Source: Sphagnum compactum (Eukaryota > Bryophyta > Sphagnopsida > Sphagnales). Taken from it: 64,000 nt of DNA. The translations under genes and the position numbers were made by a program. Position 1 is the first letter of the stretch. Every line of letters begins with the position of its first letter. The stretch spans positions 14,787,495 through 14,851,494 of the forward strand of contig OZ234502.1 of assembly GCA_965153455.1 (NCBI GenBank). Reading direction: 5' to 3'. This document shows, in pieces, positions 47,755-60,562 of the stretch. Under the pieces are notes generated by a model that worked only from the letters and a program-made list of their open reading frames with translations, did not search any database and had not been told where the DNA came from.

Positions 47755-50009
47755 CATATGTTTTGAAGTTCATTTCATTATGGGTTCTTCAACAATCTTT
47801 CAAAAGCTCTATCTTTCAATTTTTTCATGTCTAACTATGTTATGTTATTATGCCAGGTTTCAGTGGGTTATATTTCGATTTGTCAAAACTATCATGTGGT
47901 TCAATCGAAGGTATGTTTTGTATTGGTATGTATCATGTGCATATGTTTCAACATATTATTTTCAAGTCATAACCTAGGTGGGTTTAAGGTGGTCTGCAAA
48001 CAGTGATCTCTACAAACTTAACCATACAATTGATGTTTTTAGAATATCTAAGACCCAGTCAAATAATCTATTATTGAATTTCCAATTCTTATTAATTGTT
48101 TCATAAAAGCTATTACTTCAAATGAGGGTTTTGGGAAAAACCCAATCTCAAGGTTCTTCAATTGTAAAAAATTTCCAAAAACTAAATTCAATGTTCTTCA
48201 ATTTCAGATGTTCTTTCATTTTTTTAAAGACTAGATTTTTCATTGCTATTTGTTGTCCATTGTTAGAAATAAGATTTATAAGAATCTTCGATGGTGGAAG
48301 GAAATTCTTACATTTCAAATTCATGATCCTCTTTTTGGATTGAAAAAAACCCTATCATTTTTACATTGAAGAAGGACTAGTCTTGAGGCCATGTGCATGC
48401 AGTCACAATCAAATGAGCAAAAAACTATGTTGGATGACTATGAATTTTTTTTCAAAATTGTAATTTTGTTAAATATGTTATTGTGGTGCCACTTTAATGC
48501 CATGGTAATCATGAGAAGTTTTGTGAAGTGGCCAATACGAGTGTTGAGGAATTCAAAATAAAAATTGAAAAAAAATAATTTTGAGTTTTGGTTTTAATAA
48601 AGGACTTTTGAATTTGAACAACATTTGCATCAAAAGCAATCAATTTTGTAAATTACTAAGCTAAAGAATTTCTTAATAATGAAAATTTGATGAGTTTTGA
48701 TTAAGATGATGTTAATTGATTACCCACACTCAAAAAACACTTACAATTTGCAATTTGTGGATCTTAAAAAAGTTTTAAAAAAAGTTATCGAACACAATTA
48801 AAAAATTTCAAAAGTCCTTTACCACATGTAAACAAGGTGTAATGAACATGACATCTAAAACAAAGTTGTACGTTATGATACAAGAACACAAATCATAAAA
48901 TAATTTGCATATTTTTATACAATTTGAAATTAGGATAATTTTAAAAAATCAAACAAAAACTTTGGTAGAATATGTACACTTTTACAAAATTCTCAATTAA
49001 TATTCATCAAAAATTAATACAAAAAAATGATGTATTGAAAAATTATACATATTTTTAGTAACATATTGCAAAATATTAGAACCAAAAAATCCTTTTTATA
49101 AGAAAATAAAAATTACCAAAAAAAAAGGATCGCAATCCTTGAGTCCTTTGTCATCAGTGGCTCATTTGATTGTGATTGCACCCATTCAGTGTTTTGAGTT
49201 GAGCAACCTCGAAACATAAAATAACTTCCATATTGGCCCTCCTCCTATATATATTTTCTGGAAAATTGAAACTAGAGGATATTAAAAAAAAGAAAGAAAT
49301 GACCAACACTTCTAAGATCCCTCCCACTCCCAAATACTAGACATAAGGTCGATCCCTCCTCTTTAATAGCGATGATATTCACACAAGAGATGAATTCCTG
49401 TGATTCAACCCACTGCGGAGGTCTTTAGGAACCCGGATGGTAGTTCATTTGTTTTACAGTTTCCAGATTATTTTCACCACCTCAAAGTGCTGTAAAACAT
49501 TCATAAACTTGAGACTCACATCTTGTGAGTAGCAAGTGATTGTCATGAAAGGATTGTTACATCCAAATAAATTTAATGGTTGGAAACCATTCCAATGGAA
49601 ATCATTACAATTAGAACTTGGAATAAACATAGTTTTACCTTTTAACACCCAACCATGAACATTAAGGAGGATTTTTTATAGACATTATTTCTTTTGAAGC
49701 TAGCCAAGTAGCTTCTAGGTTATGTACAACTCTGTCTTCATCCTTTAGCTTTGATGCATTTCTAGTTTTGTCCAATTCTTGTAGTAATCTTTATTTCCAA
49801 ATTCACAAGTAGTATTTGCAGCAATTTCATGGTAAGTTTTTCATTGTCTGCCATGAATTCCCTAAATACTCTTTCGAAAGGTGCATTAAGAAAATAGAAA
49901 AGAAAATAGAAAAAAGAATAACCGTGCTACCTATGTTATTTGCATACAATTTTTCATGAGAACTTTGTAAACAAGTCCTGCTTTAAAAACCCAAGAAGGG
50001 AGAAGCCAT

Positions 50010-50190
50010 GGTGAACCAGCACCCACATTAGTACCTTCACTTTCTTGAGTGAGGCCTTTCAGTGGCTGTATTCAATTTGGACTCAAAGACCTTGATGTAG
50101 TCTTAGGGTCGGATATTACCATGGTTAGAAACAACCTAAAAGAAAATTCAGGGTTTTTACCATGGTACCAGTGTGGGTGCTGGTTCACCC
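50010..50190. mobile_element. MITE K, arm-2 copy at 50 kb
   Basis: The ends are GGTGAACCAGCACCCACATT and, inverted, GTGTGGGTGCTGGTTCACCC, with TACCATGGTACC near the right terminus. It lies at the edge of the 620-bp block missing from arm 1. In arm 1 a single end-like remnant (GGTACCAATGTGGGCGGCTGG) is left at about 22192. Confidence 0.65.
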
Positions 50191-50352
50191 AATGCAAGGG
50201 GAGGGAGACAACAGCCCCATCACAAGTTTCCCCCACAATAGCAAAGAAAAGTTGTTTGTGTTATGGGCCAGAGTGAACCAGCAACAGAAAACGCTGAGGG
50301 ATGGATGGTTGGTGGATAGGAAATATGTTCTCATTGGGTTTCAGTTCCTGAG

Positions 50353-50372
50353 CCCTAAACCCTAAACCCTAA
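50353..50372 (+). repeat. Short interstitial telomere-type repeat
   Basis: CCCTAAACCCTAAACCCTAA, just under three units of the plant telomere repeat, inside the 620-bp arm-2-specific block. Confidence 0.8.
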
Positions 50373-51754
50373 TCACAGTGGTTAGCTCAGAAACATTAGC
50401 TCAGTTTTCGGTTTTACTACCTACCAACTACAACCCATTAGCCCTAACCTTTTTACTAACTACTAACCATCTACATGCTTATTATGCTCACATAATAGCC
50501 ACCTATTTGCTAACTAGAAGACCTACCTACAGAACTAATCCTTTACATGATATGTTTGTAGAGTCCCCTATTATCCTTCCAACCCACCTACAGGACTTAT
50601 CTTTTACAAGGTCAATTCGTGACCAGATATTATCTTATCTACACACCTAGAAGAGTCCATCTTCTATGGAATAGGTTATCAAGGTAAATCCGGGTGACAA
50701 TTCAGTACAAGAGAAAGGTCTCTCTTTAATAGACCCTTCCGTGATTTGAGGCGTTTGTCATGAGACTAGCAAGGACGAGTGCAGTCTGTGAAAAATTGCA
50801 GAAGGGTCAAAAGATAGACCCTTTGTTTGCATAAACAACCTTCAAATATTTGGACGTCACTCACTCTTCAAATGCGAAAAAAAGAGCAATAAAGACAGAA
50901 ATAAGAAAGAAGTACCTTCCAAATTATGTAAGGTACTCTGACGAGTTGGCACTGGACCTTACCAGAAGTGAAAAGCCCTTGCGCCAAATTTTGCTCTGAA
51001 ACAGTCCTCTAAATAGACTGAAAAAAAATTGACAGTTCTTTTTTTGTTGGAGTTCATCCCCTTCCCCATCCATTGGAAGCCTGTTTTGTAGTTTGTATTT
51101 GATGAACCCTATTGGGTATTTTCAATTGGGGTTCATCCACAACAGAGTTCCGATGGATGATAATGTGTGTGTGGCTGTTGTTGAAGGTCCATTCTGGCCA
51201 GGCTTGGGAGAGCATCTCCACCTACACTGACGCCGTATGCCACCTTCGATCAATGTTTATCACATCCATCTTCCAGTGTTAATGATTCCCCATCCTGACC
51301 CCTACTCAGGATGAAATAGTGACCAAAACCCGTAGTAGCATGTCATGAAGTAAACATTTCAATGTTGAATAATGATTTATTTGAAGATTCCACATGACTG
51401 TAAATATACATATATAAATGTATTTTAGCAGATTTCAAAAGATTCTCTGGTTTCCTTGGAAAAATTGGTCTTTGAAAAAATAGATTAAAAGAATTTCAAC
51501 ATTGCCGGAAATAATATAATTAGTGTGCAACCTACCAAGGTAGAACATACAGTAAAGTGTGAGACTATTTTAAATGTCACCAGCTGGGCCAATTCCTATG
51601 GTTGGCCAATCAGAAAAGGCAAATTTTCCTTGTACTGGCTGTCTTGAAAAGCACTTAATATCCCAGGGGCATATTTCTACATGAGCCCAAAACTGAGTTT
51701 CACACTATAAATGCACTACTATAGCATCATCCCCAATGCGTTGTACAGGGCAAT

Positions 51755-52025
51755 TTGCTGCCATGGGAATAGATACTGCCCCATGCACTCAAATTATGTA
51801 ATAGAACAGAGGTTGTACACGGATGTAAAATGTAATGAACAAGGGCCATTTTACTGCTGTGGCTGCAGATGCTCTCATATTGTATTCAAATTATCAAATA
51901 GAACAGATATTGCACATGGATGTAAAATGTACTGTACGGGCCATTTTACTGCTGTGGGTGGAGATACTCTGGTATACTCAACTTATGTAACAGAACAGAG
52001 CTGCACATGGATGTAAAATGTGATG
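51755..52025 (-). repeat. Three-unit minisatellite downstream of the SPX gene, arm-2 copy
   Basis: Inverted counterpart of 21337-21605, with the same unit order. It creates a plus-strand ORF (51711-52016) whose repeats are an artefact of the array. Confidence 0.7.
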
Positions 52026-52646
52026 CATGGCAAGCAAAAGACAACACTCTGATGAGGATGAGGATGACTGATGATGATGATCATCCCCAATGTCCTCTGT
52101 AGCTAGAGATTGTAACGGGAAGACCATCTTCATGCAAGAATCCAAGATCATCACATTATGCAGGTCTGACTAGTGCAAGCTCAAGATCTTCAAAACATGA
52201 CAAAACTGAATAGAAAAAAATTCATAAACAGTTTTCATAGCTCTCTCAAAACAGAGTTGCAGCAGTCTCATGTACAAAGTCATGCAAATTGTTGTTCCAA
52301 AATCATCATGACAATTGAGATCACAGAAAGCTTTACATTCAAGAAAACGATATGTACCTATGTGTAAGCAGCTTTCAGTGGTTGAAGAAAATGTTTTTCC
52401 TAAATTGTAGTTCTGCACAATGTCTAAGCTTGCAACTTGTGCTGGGAGTAAGTGAAGAAAACTACTACTTCAAGCATTCTTCTGCAAAGATTCTTGTGTC
52501 TCAGTACAGTAGTAGTCATGAGATCTATTGATCACCTGCATGGCTTGGTCCTTACAGTGTATACTAGTGCACCAGCTCTAGAGCATGAAATCTGCATCTT
52601 CAGGAGCTAATTGTTGTTTATGAATGGCAAGGGTTGAGGCGGGGCT

Positions 52647-54081
52647 CTATATAGGACCACCTCTATATAGCACCACCACGGACTCGCTGTTCGATGTGGA
52701 GCTCACAGTGTTGCAGACCATGTGGTTGGCAGCCTTTGCTGCCTTTGCTGCGTTGATGTAATTGAAGCCTCCATCAATGCTGTTGAGAAGCTGAAGCCGT
52801 TGCTGCCGCAGGTGGAGGGATAGCTCCCGTCCTCGAGTACTCATAAGCGGAGATGGATGCGCTGCCGCTGATGATGATGATCCGGTGGATGATTCACAAT
52901 CACTCTGCACATGAGTAGTTTGTGATCTTGGTAGGGACCAGCCGCGTGTACCTGATCTCATGTTTGGGTCGGGAATTCTGTTCAGCAAGGAAAGACAGTA
53001 CTCTGCGTCCTCGTTCACAGCGGAAGCAAACAGAACAAAGTCCATGTGATTCAGTGTTTGCAAGCAAAACTTCCGGCGTATCTGGGATCCCGTAATGCCA
53101 CATACGTGCTTCTCTAGAATCTTCAGAAATGCTACAAACACCCATGATGATGAATCAATCAATCAGGCAGCATTGATCAAGTGTTAATATGACGATCTTG
53201 ATGAAGCTGGAAGAAAGCTCGGCTTCTTCTTCATGGGAAAAGAAAGCATCATTCATATTGCAGCAAGCTGGTCATGCATGATCGGTAGCTAGCTAGCTCT
53301 CGACATGGGGACCAGCTTAAGTGTTCTGAAGCAACAACAGCAGGTAATTACCTGAGTGATTGAGATTGCAGAAGTTTGCAAGAAGTTCCAACTTCGCAGC
53401 AAGATTCCGCACGCATCGCCTGATCTCCAACAGGTCTGCTTCGATCCAGAATCCTTCTTGGTGGCTCATGGCATCCAACTCCTGTGCAGCATGAATATGT
53501 AAACAAAACGATTTCACTATACCTCGTCAGATGATGAATTCTAGAATGAAGTTGCTGTTGTTGTTGATCTAGAAATAAGTCACGAAGTTGTAAAACAGCA
53601 GTTCCTGCACTAAGAGTCGAAAGAAAGTGCCAACAACAACAACACCAAGTTTGCGAGAAAGCTCACTCACGTTCATTGTGGCAATGTACTCTTGATAGGA
53701 ACGATTGAAGAACTTGTTTATCTTTGATAGCTGCTTATCGAGCAAGCCTTCAAACACGAAGGCCTGAAAGGTAATGGAGCTCTTAGGCCCCGCCTGCTGG
53801 TTTTTGTTATGCAATACCGGTCGCAAACACATCCCACAAGGATCTGTGGAACGCGGTAGCTCGCGCAAGAAGGCCGGGGCAGCTGCACTATGGGGGCCGC
53901 CGGCATATGAGCGAAGTTTCTCGTCTGTGGGTCCTTCGATTTCCCGCTCCACTGCGCATCGACACACTCCTTTCACGTACAGAGAAATGTGCGGCTTGAA
54001 AAGCTTGTACTCCAGGAACTTGTCCCTGTACTCGGGAGGCATCGCCTCAACTGCTCCGGCCAACAGCTTGCCGAACTTCAT
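52647..54081 (-). CDS. SPX-domain protein, three exons, 341 aa predicted
   Basis: Predicted exons on the minus strand: 54081-53671, 53481-53352 and 53131-52647, joined by GT-AG introns of 189 and 220 bp, 1026 nt in total. SPX domains bind inositol pyrophosphates and, in plants, link phosphate status to PHR-type transcription factors. Visible landmarks: N-terminal MKFGKLL and DKFLEYKLFK (residues 1-29, with Tyr25, Lys26 and Lys29 as in the ligand pocket); LLDKQLSKINKFF (113-125); exon 2 LAAKLELLANF; KILEKHVCGITG (184-195), where relatives usually have K-I-L-K-K-Y-D-K-R-T-G; RRKFCLQTLNHMDFVL (199-214). Residues 33-107 are longer than usual, and the tail from about 240 is Ser-rich. No RING, EXS or transporter domain follows, so it fits the stand-alone SPX class. 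A donor-like CAG/GTACAC near residue 240 leaves an extra intron possible. The arm-1 relatives are broken. Confidence 0.75.
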
Positions 54082-54153
54082 ATTGTCGATTGTGCAAGCT
54101 TGCTGGAGATGGAGATTAAATCCGCTGAGCTCCGGCTGCCGAGGTCTGGCCGC
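54082..54153 (-). promoter_or_regulatory. 5'UTR exon with likely upstream intron (SPX gene)
   Basis: Minus strand: TTTTGTATTGGGCTGCAG precedes 54153, a good pyrimidine-rich acceptor, followed by 72 nt to the ATG. The donor upstream is not fixed. The start codon at 54081 is chosen because the MKFGK N terminus is diagnostic for SPX domains. Confidence 0.5.
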
Positions 54154-54796
54154 CTGCAGCCCAATACAAAACGAAAATCAGTTTGGCAGAAAAGAACTGA
54201 GAACACGGAGGACAACAACACTAGTAGCGGTTGCAATTTCTTTCTTCAACACGCACCCACCCCCACAATGCTGCAAACGCCACATAAGCAATCCCTCAGC
54301 CGGAGAACCCACCATAATAAGAAAAAACCGCAAACCTTTAGAAACTGCAGCAAAACTGTGCGCCAGCAGAAATAGACTCGACCTGATTTCGATCCTAGTG
54401 CGTGCTTGAAAGCAATTATAATGGAAAAGAGAGAGAGGGGCGCTGCCGCCGCGACGACAATACGTCAGTGAAACGACAACGAATCTTGGAAGCGTGATCC
54501 CCAAGCTGCTGTTCTGTTTAAGCAGAGATGATGATCAATAGCCAAAACCAGCAGCAATTCTCAATCGAGATTAGACCAGAAGAGGTTGCAAGTAGAATAA
54601 AAAGATATTTTGAAATCGCACGAGATCATAGGTGGCTCCTGAGAGAAGACTGCAGACACGGGAGAGAGCCAGCAGCACCTGCTGGAGGAAAAGGAGGAGG
54701 AGGAGGAGACGACAGAGGATGCTACGAAGAGTTCAGTAGAGAAGAATGGGAGACAATGCAATGGAAGTCTGCGCAGCAGCACTCTCTCCCTCTCCC

Positions 54797-54802
54797 TTTA
54801 TA
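54797..54802 (-). promoter_or_regulatory. TATA box of the SPX gene
   Basis: TATAAA on the minus strand in the context AGCTATAAAGGGAGAGG, about 715 bp upstream of the ATG. A CT/GA-rich stretch follows at the expected start of transcription. Reading 54081-54830 I saw no GNATATNC (PHR binding) motif. Arm 1 has lost this whole interval. Confidence 0.55.
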
Positions 54803-54849
54803 GCTGTTGATCCTTCCTTCCTTCAAGGTCATTAGGTCAGGGAAGAACA

Positions 54850-55075
54850 AAGCCCGCCAGTCTTGGGGTTTGCGAGCGTTCCAGAGGAGAGGAGGTCAGG
54901 GAAAAAACCTCTCTCGTTGGCTCGGGATGGCCTGGAGCTCCAGGGGACCGTGGTGCCCGAGACACGACAAATCGAAGGGCTTGCAGCCGAAGCCATGTGA
55001 TGGTCAGCCGGCTGGTGTGTTAGTCCACACACCAAACCGGGCCTGCAGAGTTAACCAGCACTTGCCCGGCGACCC
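54850..55075. other. GC-rich block upstream of the SPX promoter, arm-2 copy
   Basis: Inverted counterpart of 18860-19075, starting about 50 bp upstream of the TATA box. The ORFs across it differ between the arms and are not counted as genes. Confidence 0.5.
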
Positions 55076-55374
55076 ATGGAGAATGGGTGGATGGATGATG
55101 GTTTGTGGATAGAAATTAGTTTTTCATTGGTATTCCAGTCCCATAGCTAGTCAAGCCTGGTGTGATTAGCTATGTACTATTTAATCATCCACAACTTCCA
55201 TCTACTTACCTTCCACATGTCGTTTACTTACCCTCTAAAAATAGGTGCTAAGTGCCTTACCCACCTACCTAGACAATCAATTTAACCATTTACATTTCCT
55301 ACTATGCCCTACTCACTTCCACATGGGTGCACTGGCACTTACATACCTAGTCACCTGGGTCGTGTGTACTGGTT

Positions 55375-55515
55375 GGATGAACCAGCACCCATGTTGGTAC
55401 CATGGTAAAAATCCGAAATTTCTATTTTAAAATATTACAAATATCCCATGCTTACATTAAATTGGAGCTTAATATGGGGACTGAGAAGGCTTCACTCTAA
55501 AAGATGAAGGTGCAG
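55375..55515. mobile_element. MITE K, arm-2 counterpart of 18409
   Basis: Begins GGATGAACCAGCACCC with GGTACCATGGTAAAA and ends GATGAAGGTGCAGATGGG. Shorter inside than its arm-1 partner. The pair shows that it predates the duplication. Confidence 0.6.
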
Positions 55516-58436
55516 ATGGGAACGTGTACCATGGTTATAGGTCCTAGTCAAATGTTATATGACTAGTTTAACATTGCCCCACTCTCACCCAGTCCCTCTC
55601 CCTCAGACCCCTCTCCCTCAGCCTAGGCTTTCTTGAGTTATTAGGACATGTAGTTATGATACTTGCAATTGGATTTTGGGTATTGGCTCTAGAACTGTGT
55701 TTAAGAGCAAATGACAGACAAATACAAGGGCGAAGTTCTTTTCCCCAATTTTTGTGATATAAGAAAATTGGCAATTTTTAAAATAAAACTGCAAACTTAG
55801 TCAAATTTAGAAGTTAGGAAAAAGTTCCCAATTATTTTAAACCCTAAATAACAAAATTTGTCAAAGAAAAACATTCACATAGACATAACATTGCCATCTA
55901 TGGGTATCAAGCTTTCAACAGAGATGGCAATGAACTAGCATAGGTGTTGTTTGTTGAAAGTTTGGTTAAGTCTAAAATTTATAATGGCCCCCTTTCAAGT
56001 AAGATAAGCTCCTTTCCACTACGGGTGCCAAAATAAAGTTGCCTAAAGGCCCAAAACAGACAATTGCAGGGAGTTGGCACATGACATTGCCATTTATGAC
56101 ATTAGTGTTGAAAGCTTAGTTTGGTCTAGAATTGGCAATATCATTGCCTTTTTGCTTTAGCCGTTTCTCTTCAAGGAGATCAGTTGCTTTCAAGTGTCAT
56201 TGCAAAAACTACAGGCAAAGAGAAAAATGAAACAAAGAGACTGGAAGCATATCTTGAATTGAAAATGACTGTTAAAACTGTAAATGAAGTTGCCTTCCAT
56301 AGTTGCACTTCATTGATTGTCTATATAGAGCTATATAGCAGCGTTTATTTTGGTGTGAAATTTTAACTGTTGCAAAAATCTGGAAAATTTAGATCACAAA
56401 ATGAATGATTTTCTGAAAAAGATCTAAAGTCAGAAAAAAAATCAAAATGTTTAAAAAAACAATCACCAGATTTCTATACATGGTTCAATTAGATAGCAAA
56501 ATATATGTAATGGTATTTATTTCTTTCTTCATATTTTGTTACTAACCAGATTTTACTTCTGGATGATTGCCACCTCAGCAATTTTGAAAAAAAATTAAAA
56601 TGATACATGGAGTTTAGGTTTCAAAATTTACCTTATTGCATCATTAACTTGGTGGTAATTCACAAAAGGATTTAACTGTCAATTTGGAGCCCAGGCTTGA
56701 CCAGCCTCTGGGGCTATGGTGGTTTGAGAGATCTACAAATTCAATGTTCTTTGTGGTGAACTCTCTCTGGTAGTTCCCAAAAGTTTGAACAATGACTTTG
56801 GTATGTGTGAAAGAAATTTTGCAGGGGCACTAGTTTGCTTGAAGAAAGAACACCTATTGCTAACTTGGATAACTCCGTGAACTCAAAAAGCCCAGTTGGA
56901 ACTTGGGATGTGAAAAGCCATGTGTACCCATGCTTTTATGAAACAAATAACTGTCGAAGTCATGAGTAACTGCAGAAGGGGGAAACGTGCCCCATAGATT
57001 AGGGAGTGGGGAATACACATCACAAAGCACTTGGGAGAAATTCCCTGGTGTTTTTGAATTATGGAAGGCACAGAGGCATCTCAAATCCAAATATATCCCT
57101 CCCAGAAAGGATGGGGTATTGTGCCCATTCATTAAGAGTGTGAGGGATCTTGAACAAATTTCAGACCCCTAGTAGGTGTGAGACAGGTCTCACTCCAAAG
57201 TAGGTGTAAGATCCCTTGCACCCTTACGGAGTAACCGAAAGAACCCTCCATCTCATATGCCTCATAATCTATGTGTGTTTAGGTTCATGATAACTTTCTC
57301 CTCATGAATGTTATCCTCTGGTTTAAGTCCATAGGTGGATTGGGACATTCCCAAAATGCATGGTTGGACTCCCCATCTTTTCCTAGGCCCCTATTTTTGG
57401 GAATGCCCCCATCTTGGGGCTTTACCCTACAAATCTTCCCTGTATTGGATGGCACCTTCGTAAGTGGCATCAATGCCCCTCCAATGTATTGCAATTCCCA
57501 TTCCAATGAAAAGGATAAAAGGAAAAATAAAATGTGTGGGTGAACTGCTGTAAAAATTTAATTCATTACATAAATCCCCTTTAAACCTAAAAAGGGAATG
57601 AAAAATAGTTTGGACCAAATGGTTAAGGTCCATCCTCCATAGTTTACAACTTCATCTACTTTCTCCTTGTGGGAGGTGACCTATAGTTACCATCTGGGGT
57701 TAGAATCATAAGTTTTAAGCATCCCCCATTTTAAGAATACTTTAACATGCATAGCTGATCCAAATGCTGAATCCACACTAACTAGGATTGATTTATTTTA
57801 CATACATATGTGCATCCTTATGTACTTAACTGCATCCATATGAGGCATCCAAATCCAGCTTTTTGACACTGGCCCTTGTTGCATGGCCGCATTCAAAAAG
57901 GTATTAGTGTAGGTACTAGTTCAACCTGGCCACATGCATGCATCTAAAATTACATGTCCAGTGATTACAAGATAATGACACACCTTAGAACTAGGTACCT
58001 CTAAACCTTGGTCCTAGTTCAACTTTTTAAGAAACCCTACTCTTCCTTTGCTATTCATAAGGGTGAAATCTTTTTTTATACATACATACACATAATAAGA
58101 TGGTTAAAACTTACTAATTCAAAAATACTAGTGAGGTTCTAAAAGGAACTTAAATCCCATAAAATAAGCTGAAGGATGTAAATAAATTTGGATAAAAGGA
58201 GCCATTGGAAGGAGGTAGCTACACCCAAAACATAGATGTAAAGTAAGTGGATGATAGACACATGTTGTGAGTGGGATGACCTTTTGGGACATTCATAAAA
58301 TCTTCATCCTCATTTCCTAAACATTCAAGCAGCTCTGAGAGAAGTACATTTGTAGTAACTATTCAGTAGATGTACATGTTCGCAGAAGAAGGGTCTGTTG
58401 ATTAATTAAGCTGTGCATGATCTTCCTTTGTATTGT

Positions 58437-58603
58437 GGCACCTGCACTGATACCTTCACCTTCTTGAGCTGGCCTCCTAGTGGCCCGATTAAACCCAAGA
58501 AATGTTATATTTGGACTCTGAGTCCCCCATTTAGGGATATTTATAATATTAGATGAAATTTGGGATTTGACCAGAGTACCAATGTGGGTGCCACTTGACC
58601 CAA
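58437..58603. mobile_element. MITE K, arm-2 counterpart of 827
   Basis: Begins GGCACCTGCACTGATACC and ends GTGGGTGCCACTTGACCC. Same insertion as 827-1019, inverted with the arm. Confidence 0.65.
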
Positions 58604-60202
58604 GGCCACAAACTGAGTCTGTATTACTCTTGAAAGTTTTGGGCATATTTGATGTGAATGCTCACCTACCATATAGCTAATTGTTTGATTCTCTTGAACC
58701 TAAGTGAGATGCAGAGTTTCTTTTGTCATTTTAGAGATGTAGCCAAAGTGATGATCATGCAGAAAAAGATTTATCCAAATTTGCTACACACCAAATATGA
58801 AAAGATTTTTAAAAAAAAGATCCTTCTACATTCCTGGCTACTAATGAGAAATTAAGATGTCTAGAGATTTGGAAAAAAATTCATTGAAATCTGGTCAATT
58901 TTGGCCATTTGTTCCATGAAATTCCCTTGTATCAATTGAAATCATATTTTGCAGATCGAAATTTGGCTAAAATTCCATGTGATTTTTTTCTTTTCACTAG
59001 TGAGATCTAGTTCTTGCACACTATCAGAAGGACCAAGATTGCAGACCATTTTCTTAAAAGGCAGTTGGTTCTTTGAGAAAAAATAACCACACCAATTTAT
59101 GGGGGGTTTCAGGGCAACCCTTCAATATATGTAACCATGGTTTCCCAAAAATCAAAGGATTGTTTTCTAATATCTCAATGTATGAGCATGGTTTTTAAAA
59201 AACCTAATAAATGACCCTTATTTTTTTCCAAAGCAAAAGGCCCACTTGAGAAGTCTTTAAATAACCCAAGAGTTACTTCATCTATTGGACAAAAGCATGT
59301 CTAAAGGCCCATAACAGAGAAAATAATTGCAGGGAGTGGAGATATGACATTGCCATCTATGACAATATTGTTGAAAGCTTAGTTTGGTATAATTTGGTCT
59401 AGAATTGGCAATAGCACTCCCTTTTTTTGCTTCACCCATTTCCCTTAAAGCAGATCAGTTGCTTTCACATGTCTTTTGCCAAAACTACATGCAAAGGGAA
59501 AAACTAAACAAAGAGATTGCAAGCATGACTTGAAATGAAAATGACTGTTGTAATATTGTAATTGAATTTGCCTTACTTAGTTGGTACAACATTACCTGTC
59601 TAGACTGAAAATATAGAAAGTCGCATAGTAGCCTTGTTTTTGTGTCTGAAATTTCACACTATTGCAAAGTTTTGGAAATTTTTAATTGCAACTTCAGTGA
59701 TTTTCCGAAAACAAATTGCCAAAATTCATAATAGTAAAAAAAGATCATCAGATTTTTATACATTGTTCAAGTTTTTAGCAAAAACATTTAAGGATTTAGA
59801 TTTTTTCATATTTTGTTAATAGCCAAATTTGGTTTAATCATCTTCTGGATGATTGCCACCTCAACTATATCACAAAATTGAGAAAAGCCAGTGTTACATA
59901 GAGTTTAGTCTTCAAATTTTAGTTCATTGCATCATTCTAGATGCATTCACTTGGAGGCAAAAAATTGATTTGACCATCTGTTAGGTGAGCAGGCTTGACC
60001 AGCCTCTAGGTTGTGGTGGCATGACACACCTAGACAATCAATTTTTTTTGGTAAAGTCTTTGTACTGATTCCCAAAACTTGAGCAATGAGTTTCATATGC
60101 TTCAAGAAAGAACACCTATTGTTAACATGGATTTCTTCGCTAACTTGGGATGGGAAAACCCACATGCCACAATGCGTTTATCCACAACAAATACCTGTCT
60201 TA

Positions 60203-60562
60203 GAGCATCCCCACTGGTGCTCAGTATGTGACCCTGCACAAATATTTCTTACATCCAAGTTTAGTTCTTTACTTTTTCATAATGCCACCCATAAAACTGC
60301 AAATAGGTGGGAACTACTAATAGCAAACAAGCTGGACCAATCATTATGATTGGCTAATCAAAACAGGGAGAAGTGGTGAGATCATATTTATTAGACTCTT
60401 CTCTAGCAGGTGCAGACCTTTGCTTCTCTTCTTACTAGACTCAGCAAACTGAGCACATTTGCAGGCGAAAAACTATTCTCCTGAGCCAAACCTGCACATT
60501 TTCATTTTCTTCATCCGATTTTAATGTCCAGGGTCATGTGTGGAGCACCGGTGGGGATGCTC
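60203..60562. mobile_element. MITE G, C' copy
   Basis: 360 bp flanked by TTA (60200-60202, 60563-60565). The ends GAGCATCCCCACTGGTGCTC and GAGCACCGGTGGGGATGCTC are near-perfect inverted repeats. Same insertion site as 46540-46787 but about 110 bp longer inside, so the C copy has probably suffered an internal deletion. Confidence 0.85.

Larger units (their letters stand above)
47755..59287 (-). repeat. Arm 2 of the large inverted duplication
   Basis: Reverse-complement counterpart of arm 1 (85-3095 plus 16703-24350). It lacks the 13.6-kb insertion, and the 380-bp flank is present once. It keeps the intact SPX gene. A block of about 620 bp at 50030-50650 has no arm-1 counterpart apart from its edge near 22190, so it was inserted here or lost in arm 1. 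Apart from the SPX gene and the listed elements no gene is supported. Confidence 0.8.

Noticed and set aside
53989-54375. 128-codon plus-strand ORF
   Set aside because: Antisense to the same gene start region and in another frame; composition-driven.
53774-54409. 211-codon plus-strand ORF, the longest in the window
   Set aside because: It lies antisense to SPX exon 1 and its 5'UTR. The minus strand has the MKFGK start, SPX motifs and splice sites, and the plus frame has no recognisable domain.
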